Shown: positions 1 to 10,207 of the stretch, in pieces | How the letters are laid out: each line of letters starts with the position of its first letter | How positions within the stretch are numbered: position 1 is the first letter of the stretch | NCBI GenBank assembly: GCA_012184525.1 | Contig: WOFQ01000002.1 | Span: 434,001-498,000 of the forward strand | Origin: Xenoacremonium recifei | Taxonomy: Eukaryota; Ascomycota; Sordariomycetes; Hypocreales; Nectriaceae | DNA length: 64,000 bases | Direction of reading: 5' to 3' | The notes under the pieces: generated by a model | Told to the model about the DNA's origin: nothing | Databases searched by the model: none | Seen by the model: only the letters and a program-made list of their open reading frames with translations | Position numbers and translations under genes: made by a program

Positions 1-1501
1 CGTCGGTGGGCGCGTTGGTCTTGAGGTCGCCGTCCTTGGTGACGGCGTAGTAGGTAAGGTCGGGATGCTTTTCCACGCGGCTGATCATTTCGGGGAAGAC
101 GTCGGGGTGGACGAGCAGTTCGAGGTACGCCTTCTGGTAGACGTAGCCGTTCGAGGGACCCCAGCCGTGGACAGGGTGCGACGACTTCACACCATCCACA
201 GCGGGCTGTGAGTTGATGGTCAGGAGGCCTCGCTTGTTGAGGGATAATAGGCCATCCCGGATTTCGTCGGCCTCAGACGTGAGAGGGGCCTCACTCCAGG
301 GCAAACAGTCGACCTCATTGTGAAGGTAGCGGACGAAGAGGTTGGCGATGTCTTGTATAGTCTGAGGCTCCCCCCACTTCTTGCGGTTGGCCTCGTTGGT
401 GCCGGTCAAGCCAATGCCATACGCATCCAGTTCTCCAAAAGCGGGAGATCGCGAATCTCCCCATCGGCCATTAGGAAACTCGTCCCAGTCCTGGGTTCGA
501 AGGACATACGACTTGTTGCGATTCCGCCAGAAGATGGGGCGCACGTCCTCCTCGCGACGACCCAACCCCTTGGATTGTTTCCAAGGAAGAGCGTGTTGGA
601 GAGGGCGTTCGGCCGAGGGCGCCCAAGCAAGCTCCTCGAGGACCATGCGGGTGGCCTGGGCAAGGTTCATGGTGTAGAAGTGGAGGTGGAAGATGCCGTT
701 GGCGAGCAGCTTACGGCACATGTCAGCCACGAGGGTCTTGCCTATCTCGCGCACCGCCACGTCGTCATTCTTGACGGGCTCCAGAGCTGCCATGAAGGCG
801 GGGGGGATCTTGCACTGCATGTGGTTGGCGCGGCGCAGAAAGCTGGCATAGGTGGCAATAGGCATGATTCCAGGCAGAATAGGGATGGTGATGCCGCGCT
901 CGCGCACCTTGCCAACCCAGCGGATGAAGTTGTCGGCGTCGTAGAACATCTGGGTGACAATGAACGAGGCACCCATGTCGACCTTCTCCTTGAGGTGGTC
1001 CAGGAGCTCCTCCTCATCCTTGTTGTCGTCGCAGCCCTCGGGGTAGCCGGCGACGCCAATGTCGAAGTGGTTGCCGTAGGTCTTGCGGATGTGCTTGACC
1101 AAGTCACGGGCGTACTGGAAGCCGCCCTCGGCCGCCGTCCACTTGTCCTGATCGCGCGGGGGATCGCCACGCAGGGCCAGGATGTTGGTGCAGCCGGCCT
1201 TGTAAGCCTTGAGCAGCGCATCGTTGACGCGCTCGACGCCCATGTCTGTGCAGGTCAGGTGCATGCAAGTCTCCAGCCCGTAGACGGCCTGGGCCTGAAC
1301 GACCATCTCGCAGGTCAATTCAGCAATGCGGCCGCCGGCGCCCCAGGTGATGTCAATGAACTTGGGGCCGAAGTTGTACATGCGGTCCATGCGGTCGTAG
1401 AGGTTTTGCACACCCTGGGCCGTCTTGGGCGGGAAGTACTCGAAGGAGAAGGACGGCTTGCCAGTCCTCTCGGCTTCCGAGAGCATCTCCTTGATATGCA
1501 T
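1..1501 (-). CDS. met13: Methylenetetrahydrofolate reductase, Met13-like (3' end cut by window edge)
   Basis: Reduces 5,10-methylene-THF to 5-methyl-THF with FAD and NAD(P)H, giving the methyl donor for methionine synthesis; cytosolic. One uninterrupted frame of 500 codons runs from ATG 1501 to the left edge. The N-terminus MHIKEMLSEAERTGKPSFSF is followed by the family signatures FEYFPPKT, DITWGAGG, ETCMHLTCTD, NILALRGDPPRD, GVAGYPEG and FIVTQMFYDAD of the TIM-barrel catalytic domain. The start of the fungal C-terminal domain (RPIFWRNRNKSYV, DEFPNGRWGDSRSPAFGELD) is also present. An in-frame TGA lies five codons upstream of the ATG, so this start is the only good one. Fungal enzymes are about 600-660 residues, so roughly the last 100-150 are outside the window. 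Fungi usually carry two paralogues; the N-terminus suits the Met13/MetF type better than Met12, but this is from memory. Confidence 0.93.
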   Translation of the reverse strand, partial: MHIKEMLSEAERTGKPSFSFEYFPPKTAQGVQNLYDRMDRMYNFGPKFIDITWGAGGRIAELTCEMVVQAQAVYGLETCMHLTCTDMGVERVNDALLKAYKAGCTNILALRGDPPRDQDKWTAAEGGFQYARDLVKHIRKTYGNHFDIGVAGYPEGCDDNKDEEELLDHLKEKVDMGASFIVTQMFYDADNFIRWVGKVRERGITIPILPGIMPIATYASFLRRANHMQCKIPPAFMAALEPVKNDDVAVREIGKTLVADMCRKLLANGIFHLHFYTMNLAQATRMVLEELAWAPSAERPLQHALPWKQSKGLGRREEDVRPIFWRNRNKSYVLRTQDWDEFPNGRWGDSRSPAFGELDAYGIGLTGTNEANRKKWGEPQTIQDIANLFVRYLHNEVDCLPWSEAPLTSEADEIRDGLLSLNKRGLLTINSQPAVDGVKSSHPVHGWGPSNGYVYQKAYLELLVHPDVFPEMISRVEKHPDLTYYAVTKDGDLKTNAPTD

Positions 1502-3098
1502 CTTGGCGGTCTTTCAGGCAATACCTCTTTACAGTCAGTCGAGGTCGTCGATTCGAGGTGGGGGATCCTCGATGGCGGGGCTCGTTCTCGCGGTGGCGGG
1601 GAAAAAAAGACAGGATTAAAGGAACTAGAGTCACAGCAGTCAGTAAGCAGAGCTTGTCAATGATGACTCCTTCAGCATGCCGCTTCGAATTGACGCCCTG
1701 GCGACATAAAAACGAGGGAATAGATCAGTAAAGGCGGTGTTGAGGTCCGTCTGGTGACGCGAGGAATTCGGAGCCCGGCCGGAACGCAAAACCGAACCAC
1801 CAAGAACGACCCTTGTGAGTTGTGGCGGCGTGGCCAGGAACCAACCGCCAGCAGCTGCAAAAATGAGGGGTATTGCTTTTTGTGACTGACTTACAGGGCA
1901 GTCTCTGAGACAGCAAGGGCGCGGAAGAAGAAGGGATAGTCCGGCAGGCCGCTTCTTCTTCGTCTTCTCTTCCCAACGGGACTTGACCTCCTCCGTGTCA
2001 AAATCGCCGATCTGAAAGAAGAAAAAGGAAAAAAAGTATTCGGGGAAAAGTTTAGAAGGAGGGAGGAGAGGATCGGTGAGTGGGAAGTGGTGGGAGGCAG
2101 GAGCGTTGGCGGGTAACATTAGGTGGTTGCCAAAATTTCTCCACGCACGCTGGGCTGCACGCCAAGGGCGCGCTCCGAAGATGGCGGGGTCGTGATTGGC
2201 TGACGGAGAGCTGCTACAGCGGCTCTTGGGGGCGTTTCGGGGGCTTCAGCGCTGGAAAGTCCCCTAGCGGAGTCACTGCGCGTCCCTCCCGGGCTGCCGA
2301 GAGCCGGTGGTAGTGGGGGCCAGGTCCTGGATGTCGCTAACGGTGCTGTCTCGGCGCCGGCCCTGCCCCTCATTGTGGTGGAAGCCCCTCATTCAAGCTC
2401 GCTGTCTTTTCATGATCAGATTCCTATAGTTCTACTAGAATTGCAAAGATTCAACTCCTCTATCGCCAGTGGGGGACCCTTGAGGACATTCGGGTACTTA
2501 CTGGCTGTACCACGCATACTGCGTCACCGGTCCCGGCGAGCAAGGTCGTATCCCACCACAAAAAGTCCCGAGCGGTACAAGTCAAATCCGTTTATCCCCC
2601 ACACCCGTCATGCATTCTTCCAGCCAAACACGAATCCTTCAGCAATGAGGGGATGCGTCATGATGTTACTCTGTCCGGAGAGGTCTTGCAATCTCATGCA
2701 TTCCCACCAATTGAGTCTCTGGTTCTTCGGTGACTTTCAATTTCTCTCCGGCTGAGGCGCTATTTTGTGTCCATGTACGTACCTGTGCCTCGTGGTAAAG
2801 GTCAGCCCACGTGTTTTAATCCCTGGCCATGGAGGTCCGATCAATACCCATATACAAGCTGGATTGACCTCTTCTCTTTAGCTTTTTCTCCGTACAGACG
2901 GCAAAGAAGTGATGCTCTTTAGTAACCGAGGATTTGATGAAAGCTTTCATTTAACTGGACTTGATTTCTTGCTTCATAGCGTGGGCGGCTATAGTGAATG
3001 TTACCATTACTCTCACATCAGTCGAAAAACCACCCTTTAACGCCACCAAACAAACGTCATTTAATGTAATACTTTTACAGGGGCAAAAAAGGAGTATC
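1502..3098. other. Intergenic, met13 5' flank to bZIP 3' flank
   Basis: No convincing coding frame. The part next to met13 (about 1502-2120) is purine/pyrimidine biased and is probably its leader and promoter. The rest holds only short overlapping frames without recognisable domains. Confidence 0.5.
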
Positions 3099-4301
3099 TC
3101 AACTAGGGGATATAGTGCCCGGAGCTGGTCGACTTGGGCTGTTGGGCCCCTTAAGGAGTAACTGCGACGCCCCCCTCAGCCGCCGCCATCGATTGCTCGT
3201 CTCAACAATATCCCGGTCAAACAAGAACCACCACCGCTCAAACAAGACCTGCCCGACCTCCCACGACTTGGGATCGTAAGGATCCTCGCCATAGATGCGC
3301 ACACCTTCGGCCGTGTCCTCGACGTCGTAGAAGAAGTTGACCAGCGCCAGCGGCCCCGTTGCGTTGGGCGGCCGCAACGTCTCCGGCAGTGAGAGGATGT
3401 TGATAATGCGGTCGCGGACGCCTGGCCACGGCAAGAAATCGAGGACGGGATGGTGCGGCACCATTATTTGTGAGCGTGTCGGCCGTAATGTTACGGGCAG
3501 CTGGTCGGAGGGCATACCACCACCGGTGTAGAAGGGCGAGAGCGCGTCGAGCTGCCATGACTCGCCTTTGGAAAGACCGAGGCGTTCTGAAATGCGTACT
3601 AACGCGCGGACGAGGGTGAGTTCATGAACGGGGAGGTGGTAGCTATCGGGAAAGCTGACGCCTGAGGTCGATGACGAGACGGAGGTGTTGTCGAAGGATG
3701 ACATGGTGAAGGGGGTGAGACTAGGTCCAAATCCCATGTCTACTCCTCCAAAGTTGATCGGGAGAAGGCTTTCCTTAGAAGTGCCCTCATCTGTCGCCAT
3801 CAAGTCGTAAGGTAGACATCCGTCGTTCGACATGAGAGATGCGAAGGCGGCGTCGTTCAGAGGTTCCCATCCAGGAAAGCTCATATTCAGCATCGATAGA
3901 GAGTTGGATGAACCGGCTGCTGGAAGACCCATGGTCGCAAAGCTGCTTGTCCCGATGAGAATTGCATCCGTCGTGGGAGCACTTGAGACAATCTCTGGCT
4001 CTTTCGCTTGTGTCGCATCTTGGTTCGATGCCTCGTTGTTTGCTGCCGCCTCACTCGGCCCGGTGGCTTTGAGCCGACTTAGTCGCTTCTTCTCCCCTGA
4101 AAAAAACACATCAGCACAAAGCAGTGACCTGGGACTAGAGTCGGGGTTCTTACGATATCTGCGCTGAGCTAGCACGTTGAGAACTCGTTTCCTCTCTGCA
4201 GCATCCGCCTCAATGTCGGGCACTTCCAAAACCGGCGGCTCTTTGTACACTCGTTGTCGGGTTCTAGGCCGTGAAGCAGCCGGGACTGTAGTCTTGTCCA
4301 T
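3099..4301 (-). CDS. bZIP transcription factor with DUF3425 domain
   Basis: Predicted nuclear DNA-binding regulator of 381 residues. Exons 4301-4154 and 4096-3099; the 57-nt intron (4153-4097, GTAAGA...TTTCAG) lies inside the basic region. Splicing yields ERKRVLNVLAQRRYREKKRL, the basic region typical of fungal AP-1-like bZIP proteins, at about residues 36-55, followed by a short leucine-zipper-like stretch (LSRLKA). The middle is Ser/Thr-rich. The C-terminal 130 residues match the DUF3425 family pattern, with HHPVLDFLPWPGVRDRIINI, then the LVNFFYDVEDTAEGVRIYG stretch, and DPKSWEVGQVLFERWWFLFD near the end. ATG 4301 is the first in-frame ATG. Target genes cannot be told from sequence. Confidence 0.9.
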   Translation of the reverse strand: MDKTTVPAASRPRTRQRVYKEPPVLEVPDIEADAAERKRVLNVLAQRRYRKNPDSSPRSLLCADVFFSGEKKRLSRLKATGPSEAAANNEASNQDATQAKEPEIVSSAPTTDAILIGTSSFATMGLPAAGSSNSLSMLNMSFPGWEPLNDAAFASLMSNDGCLPYDLMATDEGTSKESLLPINFGGVDMGFGPSLTPFTMSSFDNTSVSSSTSGVSFPDSYHLPVHELTLVRALVRISERLGLSKGESWQLDALSPFYTGGGMPSDQLPVTLRPTRSQIMVPHHPVLDFLPWPGVRDRIINILSLPETLRPPNATGPLALVNFFYDVEDTAEGVRIYGEDPYDPKSWEVGQVLFERWWFLFDRDIVETSNRWRRLRGASQLLLKGPNSPSRPAPGTISPS

Positions 4302-7139
4302 GTCTACCAACTGCACTGATTGAGGATAACTCGAGGAAAAGTTGTCCTCATGACAAGAGGGAGGACGAGGTCAAGTAATGTGGCCTTGTTGCTGACTTCG
4401 GGCTCTTGTCCTGTCCGAGACCGTACTTAACGCTGTGCGCCATCTCCACCCAGCATAACGCGTAAGAAGTGGTTAGGCCGGCGCACGGAGTAAGCATAAC
4501 GGATAACAGGTACTAGTGTCTCTGGAATTTATCACACCAGAAGAGGGGTATTTTCCATCTAAATTTACTCGCAACCGGGCCTTCCACAGTACTGTCTGCA
4601 CTGTCTCACCCTCCTCCGTGTTGGTCCGCCGAAGTGATGTGCATGAGGTTGGTTTCTCTCTGGGCCGTAATTTCATTTGTTTCGATCAACTCCGGCGTGA
4701 CTCAGAATCTATCATGATTCCACATCGTGCAGCTCGATCCGACTCGATGAGAAGGGCATTGGAACAAGCCTGGATGCAGGCCTGTTGTCGTGGTTGTGTG
4801 AAAGAGTTCCAGGACTGTTAGTTGAACTAGTCATTCCTCCAATGCTCAGAGCTCTTACCTTGGTGGAAGAATGATTTTCGTGATTCAAATTGCAAATTCT
4901 CTGGCATTGGTTGAAAAGCACAACGAGGCAGCTTGTCTGTCTTTATATGCACATGAGGTGGTCGCTTTCTGCCGCCATAACGCCAGAACATAATGCTTGA
5001 GATGCGAGGAGGTGATAGAAATGGCCTAGTTAAGACATTCCAGATCAGCGGGAAAACACGCTCGGATGTGCGAATGGGCCAAAGGAATCTCGCTCCTATA
5101 GTGGCAACTTCTATGTAAACCATCCCATATATCGATTGCAAGGAGCACTAAGATTTCCAAGGTAAGTAGCGAGTGACTCGAAGAGACAGGCTGTTCGGAA
5201 GCCCGGAGCGGAGTTTGAGCATTGGAAAGCTTGGCTCTGGGCCGTAGGGACTCTCGAGCCCGCTCCCTGCCATGTTGCATCGGAGGGAACCTCAACCTAC
5301 GGCAAACTTGATTCCTCCGGTGTTGCCTTTGGGGCCCTTGTGCTATCTCTAGAAGCTTCCGAACACATGAGCAAATATATCTCGACTGCATTAACTGTAA
5401 CTACATCGTCGTCGTTCTTTGTGTGAATGTCACACATCTGCAGAGCGAATAGGCATTGCCATGATGTAAGTCACGAGCTATCTTGCCACTTTCTTTTCTC
5501 AAATGGCGAGACTTGTTGCCGTCACTCGACTTCACCGCTCATATTGATCCATACGAGCCTGGCCGATTTCTGTTCTCAAGATCGCCTGCTTACCTGCCTG
5601 GCCGTGGAACAGTGAGAACATCTCCTCACCGGCCCAGGACAAGGCCATAATATGTACGATGGCAGGTTCCCGAAATCGGTACATGCAGGCGCACAAGAAC
5701 TAATTCTGGCCACAAAGAAGTTTTTTCAAGGTCCGCTTGTTGCTACAGTGACTTATTCGAGATCGGATGGTTGGATCGTGAAGTAGTACAAAACGCTTTG
5801 TGCATCGGGAGCGGCGACCGATAGTCCACATATGTGGTCAATGAGCATTGTAATGGAAGGACTAAACTTCGGGCTCAGGGAAGAGTGATCTAACTAGTTT
5901 GTAAGTAATTCGTGAGTGGAAAATGATTCATTGTGTCTCCAGGACACAGACAAGACATAGCATCTAGTGTGGTCTGTAATGGTGCGCCTTCGTCTACTTC
6001 GTCCGTCCCGTGAGATCTCGAGGTTACAAAGCAGTATGGCCAGACTCCCGGTTACATCGCTCTCGTATTGGCTCTTTCTTGCTCAACCAGTATGATCTAG
6101 TTGAGTGACGCAGAAGAAGTTGACTGCGTAACTGGCGATCCGGCAGGCAAGGAGGATATCGAGATTTCCTATTTAGGCAATTCGGCTGTGGGCCCCGGCC
6201 GAGACAGCCCGGCGCCGACCCCGGAGGTAATTCTAGAGGAGAGCGAGAGAGTTTGAACAAGTGCTGTGCTTCTATTTTGGGCTGGCGAACGATGATGAGC
6301 TCATGACTTGCATGTGACATGTGTCGAACGGTGAGTTCGGAGCTATTTTCGGGTGCCTCCGAGGTCCGCCTCTGAGCCCGGCCACCGCGAGCTTGACCTG
6401 GGACTGCTGAGAGGCTCGCCTGTCTAACAAGACACATGACGGTGAGAAAGGCAGCCTAAGAGATCTGTGGCTAACAGCAGGGTCCCGTGATGCAATGCGC
6501 GACGCGGGAGTCCGGAGCAACACGGCCATTGTGAAAGGTTAAACAGTAGATATTTCCAGCCGAGAGGTTGGGCTGCAGACACGAGGTTGTACATCTGAGT
6601 GGGACCGTTGAAACCGATGCAGTCCAGAACTTGAACGGCGTCCACGAGACTGGATGAAAGTCAGCGATCATGATGCTATCGCGAAGATCATGGGTCCTAG
6701 GCTTCCTAGGCAGTTGTTAGCATCTATTTGTTAGTGGACATTGAGGGCCCGGTCAGGAACTAGCACGCGATTGAAGCCTGGAGATATCCGTCTTGGCGTG
6801 CGGCACTGAATAAGTCCCGATCAAACGCATGAAATCGTCTGGCTAAACAGCCGTGAAGTCGGTGAGTGACGAGGAGACACCCCAAGATGATTGGATCGAA
6901 TCTGAAAGCAGTGTATCGGAATAATGTTCTCATCACGAGGCATTAGCGTTGTTATGTCTTGAATGAAGGACCTCGGATGACATGCATAAGCCGCCACGAA
7001 CCTAGATATGTGAACCTACCAGTGTATATATAACCGGCGTGAGGGTCGTCATCTAGGTCCAAAATCAGCATTCAACACCAAGAACAGATCTTCAGACAAT
7101 TATTCTATAGTCGCATCTTCATAGTATTCCTTACCCAAA
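4302..7139. other. 2.8 kb intergenic region
   Basis: Only short frames with no domain or splice pattern that makes a credible protein. It contains the upstream regions of the divergent bZIP gene and of the secreted-protein gene at 7140. I see no repeat or RNA gene in it. Confidence 0.4.
7022..7035 (+). promoter_or_regulatory. TATA-like element upstream of the secreted protein gene
   Basis: The sequence tgtatatataacc lies about 105-118 nt before ATG 7140. A C/A-rich leader (ttcaacaccaagaacag) sits between it and the start. Spacing and sequence suit a regulated fungal TATA promoter. Confidence 0.45.
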
Positions 7140-7760
7140 ATGAAAGTGTTGCATATACTCGGTGCCTTCTCCCTCTCATGGCAAACTTGCTTCTCGGCCG
7201 CCGTCGGATTTGCAGAGGGGCGCCTTGAGCCACGAGACTCTGTTTACCAGCCCATCGAGCCCGAAGAGATCATTGCTCGCCTCGGAACCAATTATCAAGA
7301 TTCCCAGGACGGTTCGAGACGTGAAGGAATGGTACGGGCATATCTTCATGCTTACGAGACGGCTTTGCTAATAGAATTAGGTGTACCTCTGCCGGGAGGA
7401 GAACTGGGGTCCTCCATGCTATGTATATTCTCCACCGCAGCATTATTACTGCCAGGTGCTGAACGATGACCTGTATCAACACGTCGGTTCAGTGTTTGTT
7501 GAGAGCAACACCATTTGCCGCTTCGCAGTGTAAGCTTGCCTCGCCAAATTACATCCATTAGAACCATATTAACAGCCCCCAGCCGCGACACTCCCGGTGC
7601 GCCGGACCAGTGCGATTCTATCTCGTTTTTCGCCTGGCCGGAGACAGAGAATGGATGGCCGGACCTTTTCCACCGTGAGGTTCCTGGGTCTGATGACGGA
7701 TCGATGCTCGGTTATTATTCGACCTATTTCATGTGCGCCGAATGTACGAATTGCAACTGA
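7140..7760 (+). CDS. Small secreted cysteine-rich protein (effector-like), unknown function
   Basis: Three exons, 7140-7331, 7381-7529 and 7583-7760, give 172 residues. The introns are 7332-7380 (GTACGG...TTAG, 49 nt) and 7530-7582 (GTAAGC...CCAG, 53 nt), and the frame closes exactly. The N-terminus MKVLHILGAFSLSWQTCFSA looks like a signal peptide with cleavage near residue 20-25. The mature part has eight cysteines in the contexts YLC, PPC, YYC, TIC, DQC, FMC, AEC and TNC, an even number that would fit four disulfides. There is no transmembrane segment after the signal. A C-terminal CAECTNCN ends the chain. I do not recognise the family. A role outside the cell is inferred from the signal peptide; effector function is a guess from size and cysteine content. 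Confidence 0.75.
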
Positions 7761-8069
7761 GCTGTGATGGCTCAGTGAAGAGGTTTGGTTATTTGAGCTT
7801 TACACCGGCTGTTGAGTTGGATTTGAAGACTGAAAACTTGAAGAGTAAAATCTTGCAGACTAAGGAGCACTTGGGAGGACTTAATTCTGGACTTGTTCTA
7901 CCTGTAACATTCATTTAACCATTCTTTACTCATTTTAATCAAATTGGGATTCACGAGTGAGAGGAGAGAGCCCTGACATGGTTCCACGCAATCCGCACAA
8001 GCTTCAACGCCGTGATGGGTCCAGGCTCCTGGGAGAAAATAACGCACGCCGGGGACAAGCGATTGAAAG
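7761..8069. other. Intergenic, 3' flank of secreted protein gene to tRNA-Ile
   Basis: Short A/T-rich 3' flank; no gene seen. Confidence 0.4.
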
Positions 8070-8165
8070 GCTTCCGTAGCTCAGTTGGTTAGAGCTTCGT
8101 ACTAATACTTCGATATTCAAGTGTTGGTGATGCGAAGGTCGCAGGTTCAAGCCCTGCCGGGAGCA
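8070..8165 (+). tRNA. tRNA-Ile with anticodon AAT, containing a 22-nt intron
   Basis: A full cloverleaf can be drawn. The acceptor GCTTCCG pairs with CGGGAGC, followed by discriminator A (8165). The anticodon stem TCGTA (8097-8101) pairs with TGCGA (8131-8135). The T arm is GCAGG-TTCAAGC-CCTGC. The anticodon AAT is at 8104-8106, after T33. A 22-nt intron (8108-8129) interrupts the loop after position 37, the canonical eukaryotic site. A T6 run at 8196-8201 is a plausible RNA polymerase III terminator. The body recalls the eukaryotic tRNA-Ile(UAU) type, although the anticodon reads AAU. Confidence 0.9.
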
Positions 8166-8558
8166 CAGTGTCTCACAACGCCTTTCAAAATCTTCTTTTT
8201 TGCCGATTTCGTCAACTGGTAAGCGTAGAGCCGAAGCAGGAGAGAGATGTGGAGTGTGGATAAAGATGTTGTCAAAGTGTAGTGAGATGAGTCGTCAATG
8301 TAATGGTGTCTATACAGAAGGAAATTCCGAGTTCGAAGAGAAAGGAGGTCCCTAGCAGATACCACCGCTCTTTTATGGCCAGGGCAACGCTTCCAACGCG
8401 CCTTCCTTAGCAACCCAAATATTACGTTCCCCCTCCTAGAAGAATCCAGCAGTCTTTCTTCGCTTTCTTTCATCTACCTGACAGGACGGACAAAAGAATT
8501 CTCTTCTCTCCAACATCACCATAGCCAGCAATTCTATCTTCATTGTTCCCCAGCAGCA
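8166..8558. other. Intergenic, tRNA terminator and leader of next gene
   Basis: Holds the pol III terminator at 8196-8201 and a C/T-rich stretch (about 8440-8558) likely to be the promoter and leader of the reading frame at 8559. Confidence 0.4.
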
Positions 8559-9950
8559 ATGTATCACCCTGATCTTCCGTTTCGACCACCACCTCAAGTC
8601 CCTTCCCACGTCGATGCCTCTTCAACCTCCCTGCGGAAAGATCGAATCCCCTCAAATCCATCGATCCAGTCCCGGGACCAGACCAAGAAGATATTGGAAC
8701 TTCGCGACGAAAATGATGTGCCGGCCTCAGCCCCTGAAACGACCACGAAGGAGTCGAAGGCCCTATTCAGTTCCGTTGGTTCTCGCACCTGGACTACAGG
8801 AATGCCACCGTTTTTGAGCAATGGTACATTCATCAATGGCATTCCATACCCGATATTATCTCGAAAGCCCGTTTCTCAACAGACAAGCCCCAAAGCCCAG
8901 TCCATTGACTCTCTCTTTGAGAAACCCGCGCATGTTGAGCAGCCCGTCTAGTCAAAGCTGCAAGACTTTGGAAAATTCCACGGACGTCTTTCACCACTGA
9001 GCCCACCAGAGCCTCTTGATGAAGCAGATCGACGCAGACGGGTGCGATCCGACGCCCCGTCTCCTGATTCTGATGCCGTTCGCATATGCAGCGAATCATC
9101 GTACTATCCCGAGGAGGGGATCATGTCTTCGCGGATCCAATCTCCCGCACCAAACTGGTTGGGAAACAGGCTAAGCTTGTCAGGAATCTCTCAGTTCGGA
9201 ACTTGCAATAGCCGGCTGTCCAACTTGCGATCCAGCTCATCATCCTCGTCCGCGCGTAGCACAACTTCAAGCGCAGCAATTGGCACCGGGCAAGCCAAGG
9301 ATGAGCCTACAACCAAAGGATTAGTATGGAAAGGAGAGCGGAAGCCTATCAGATCATACAAAAAGTATACATTCCACGACAGCGACGAAGACTTGCCTTT
9401 TCCTCGATCCTCGAAAGCAGCAAGGGCGTCATCGGCGGCTCGAGGTTCGACTCAATCCAAACCATCACGTTACAGTGCTGTTTTTGACTCCCCTTTCATC
9501 GAAGACAAGGGCAGAGCAACTCAGTGCAAGAAGTCAGCCTTCCCAGACAGTCCGAGTCCGACAGTTGACCCTCCAGGACGGCCAAAGACGGCTAAGCGGA
9601 AAGCATCAAATTTCTCCATCCGAAGTCTCTCGAAGACTTTCGCGAAACGACCTCGATTTGGTTTCATGAAGCTGGCTAGCGAGGTTATCCGCAGCGGATC
9701 CTATCACTTAAACAAATTTTGCGACAGAATGCGGCGTCATCGCGCCGAGATGCCACGATCGAGTGTCTTCAAAGCGAAGCGTCGAAGGGCAAAGTCGGCC
9801 GATGATGTGGTGAGCACTCCAGAGAAATCACCTAGCGCGTTCTCCTATGACAAGAAAGGTCTGGATAAGGAGGGTTGGTGGGAAGAGGGCGTTGCGATGT
9901 ACCGCGCCCCAGATGGGATGCAATTCACAGATTCGAAGAGTGGTTGTTAG
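8559..9950 (+). CDS. Ser/basic-rich protein of unknown function, frame interrupted by one TAG
   Basis: From ATG 8559 a single frame runs 464 codons to TAG 9948, broken only by TAG at 8949-8951 (codon 131). Both halves have the same low-complexity style. The first has MYHPDLPFRPPPQVPSHVDA and ends in HVEQPV. The second continues directly with SKLQDFGKFHGRLSPLSPP, EADRRRRVRSDAPSPDSDA, poly-Ser (about 8 Ser) and several basic clusters (KAKRRRAKS) that look like nuclear localisation signals. It ends with WWEEGVAMYRAPDGMQF. No catalytic domain is recognised. The TAG could be a CAG-to-TAG nonsense change, a readthrough codon, a sequencing error, or be removed by a weak 81-nt in-frame intron (8871-8951, GTTTCT...TCTAG). 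If none applies, the product is 130 residues and the rest is dead. Confidence 0.6.
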
Positions 9951-10207
9951 AGCAGAGGCAAAAAACTTGTTGAACAGGGGAGGAGTTGGGGGCCTAGGTC
10001 TCTGGGTTGGTGAATTATGATTATCCAGGGGTATCGGTAGGATACACGTACTGAAAAAAAGCCGAATCAAAATGGCCTGAATATGCTGCTATATGACATG
10101 GCACATGACGCGTTACCCAAACACTCTGTCAGACAAACCATGAGATTCTCCCTCTATGCCATATACTCTATCAAAATTCGCTTAAACATGCTCGCTGCTG
10201 GACCCTG

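Noticed and set aside
320..1663. Plus-strand open frame of 447 codons opposite met13
   Set aside because: It is the antisense shadow of the MTHFR coding sequence; its translation has no domain and lacks an independent context.
8871..8951. An 81-nt intron that would remove the TAG at 8949
   Set aside because: Not adopted as a firm call: the donor GTTTCT is weak, the nearest branch-like TTGAC is about 44 nt from the acceptor, and the removed sequence looks coding. Kept only as an alternative.
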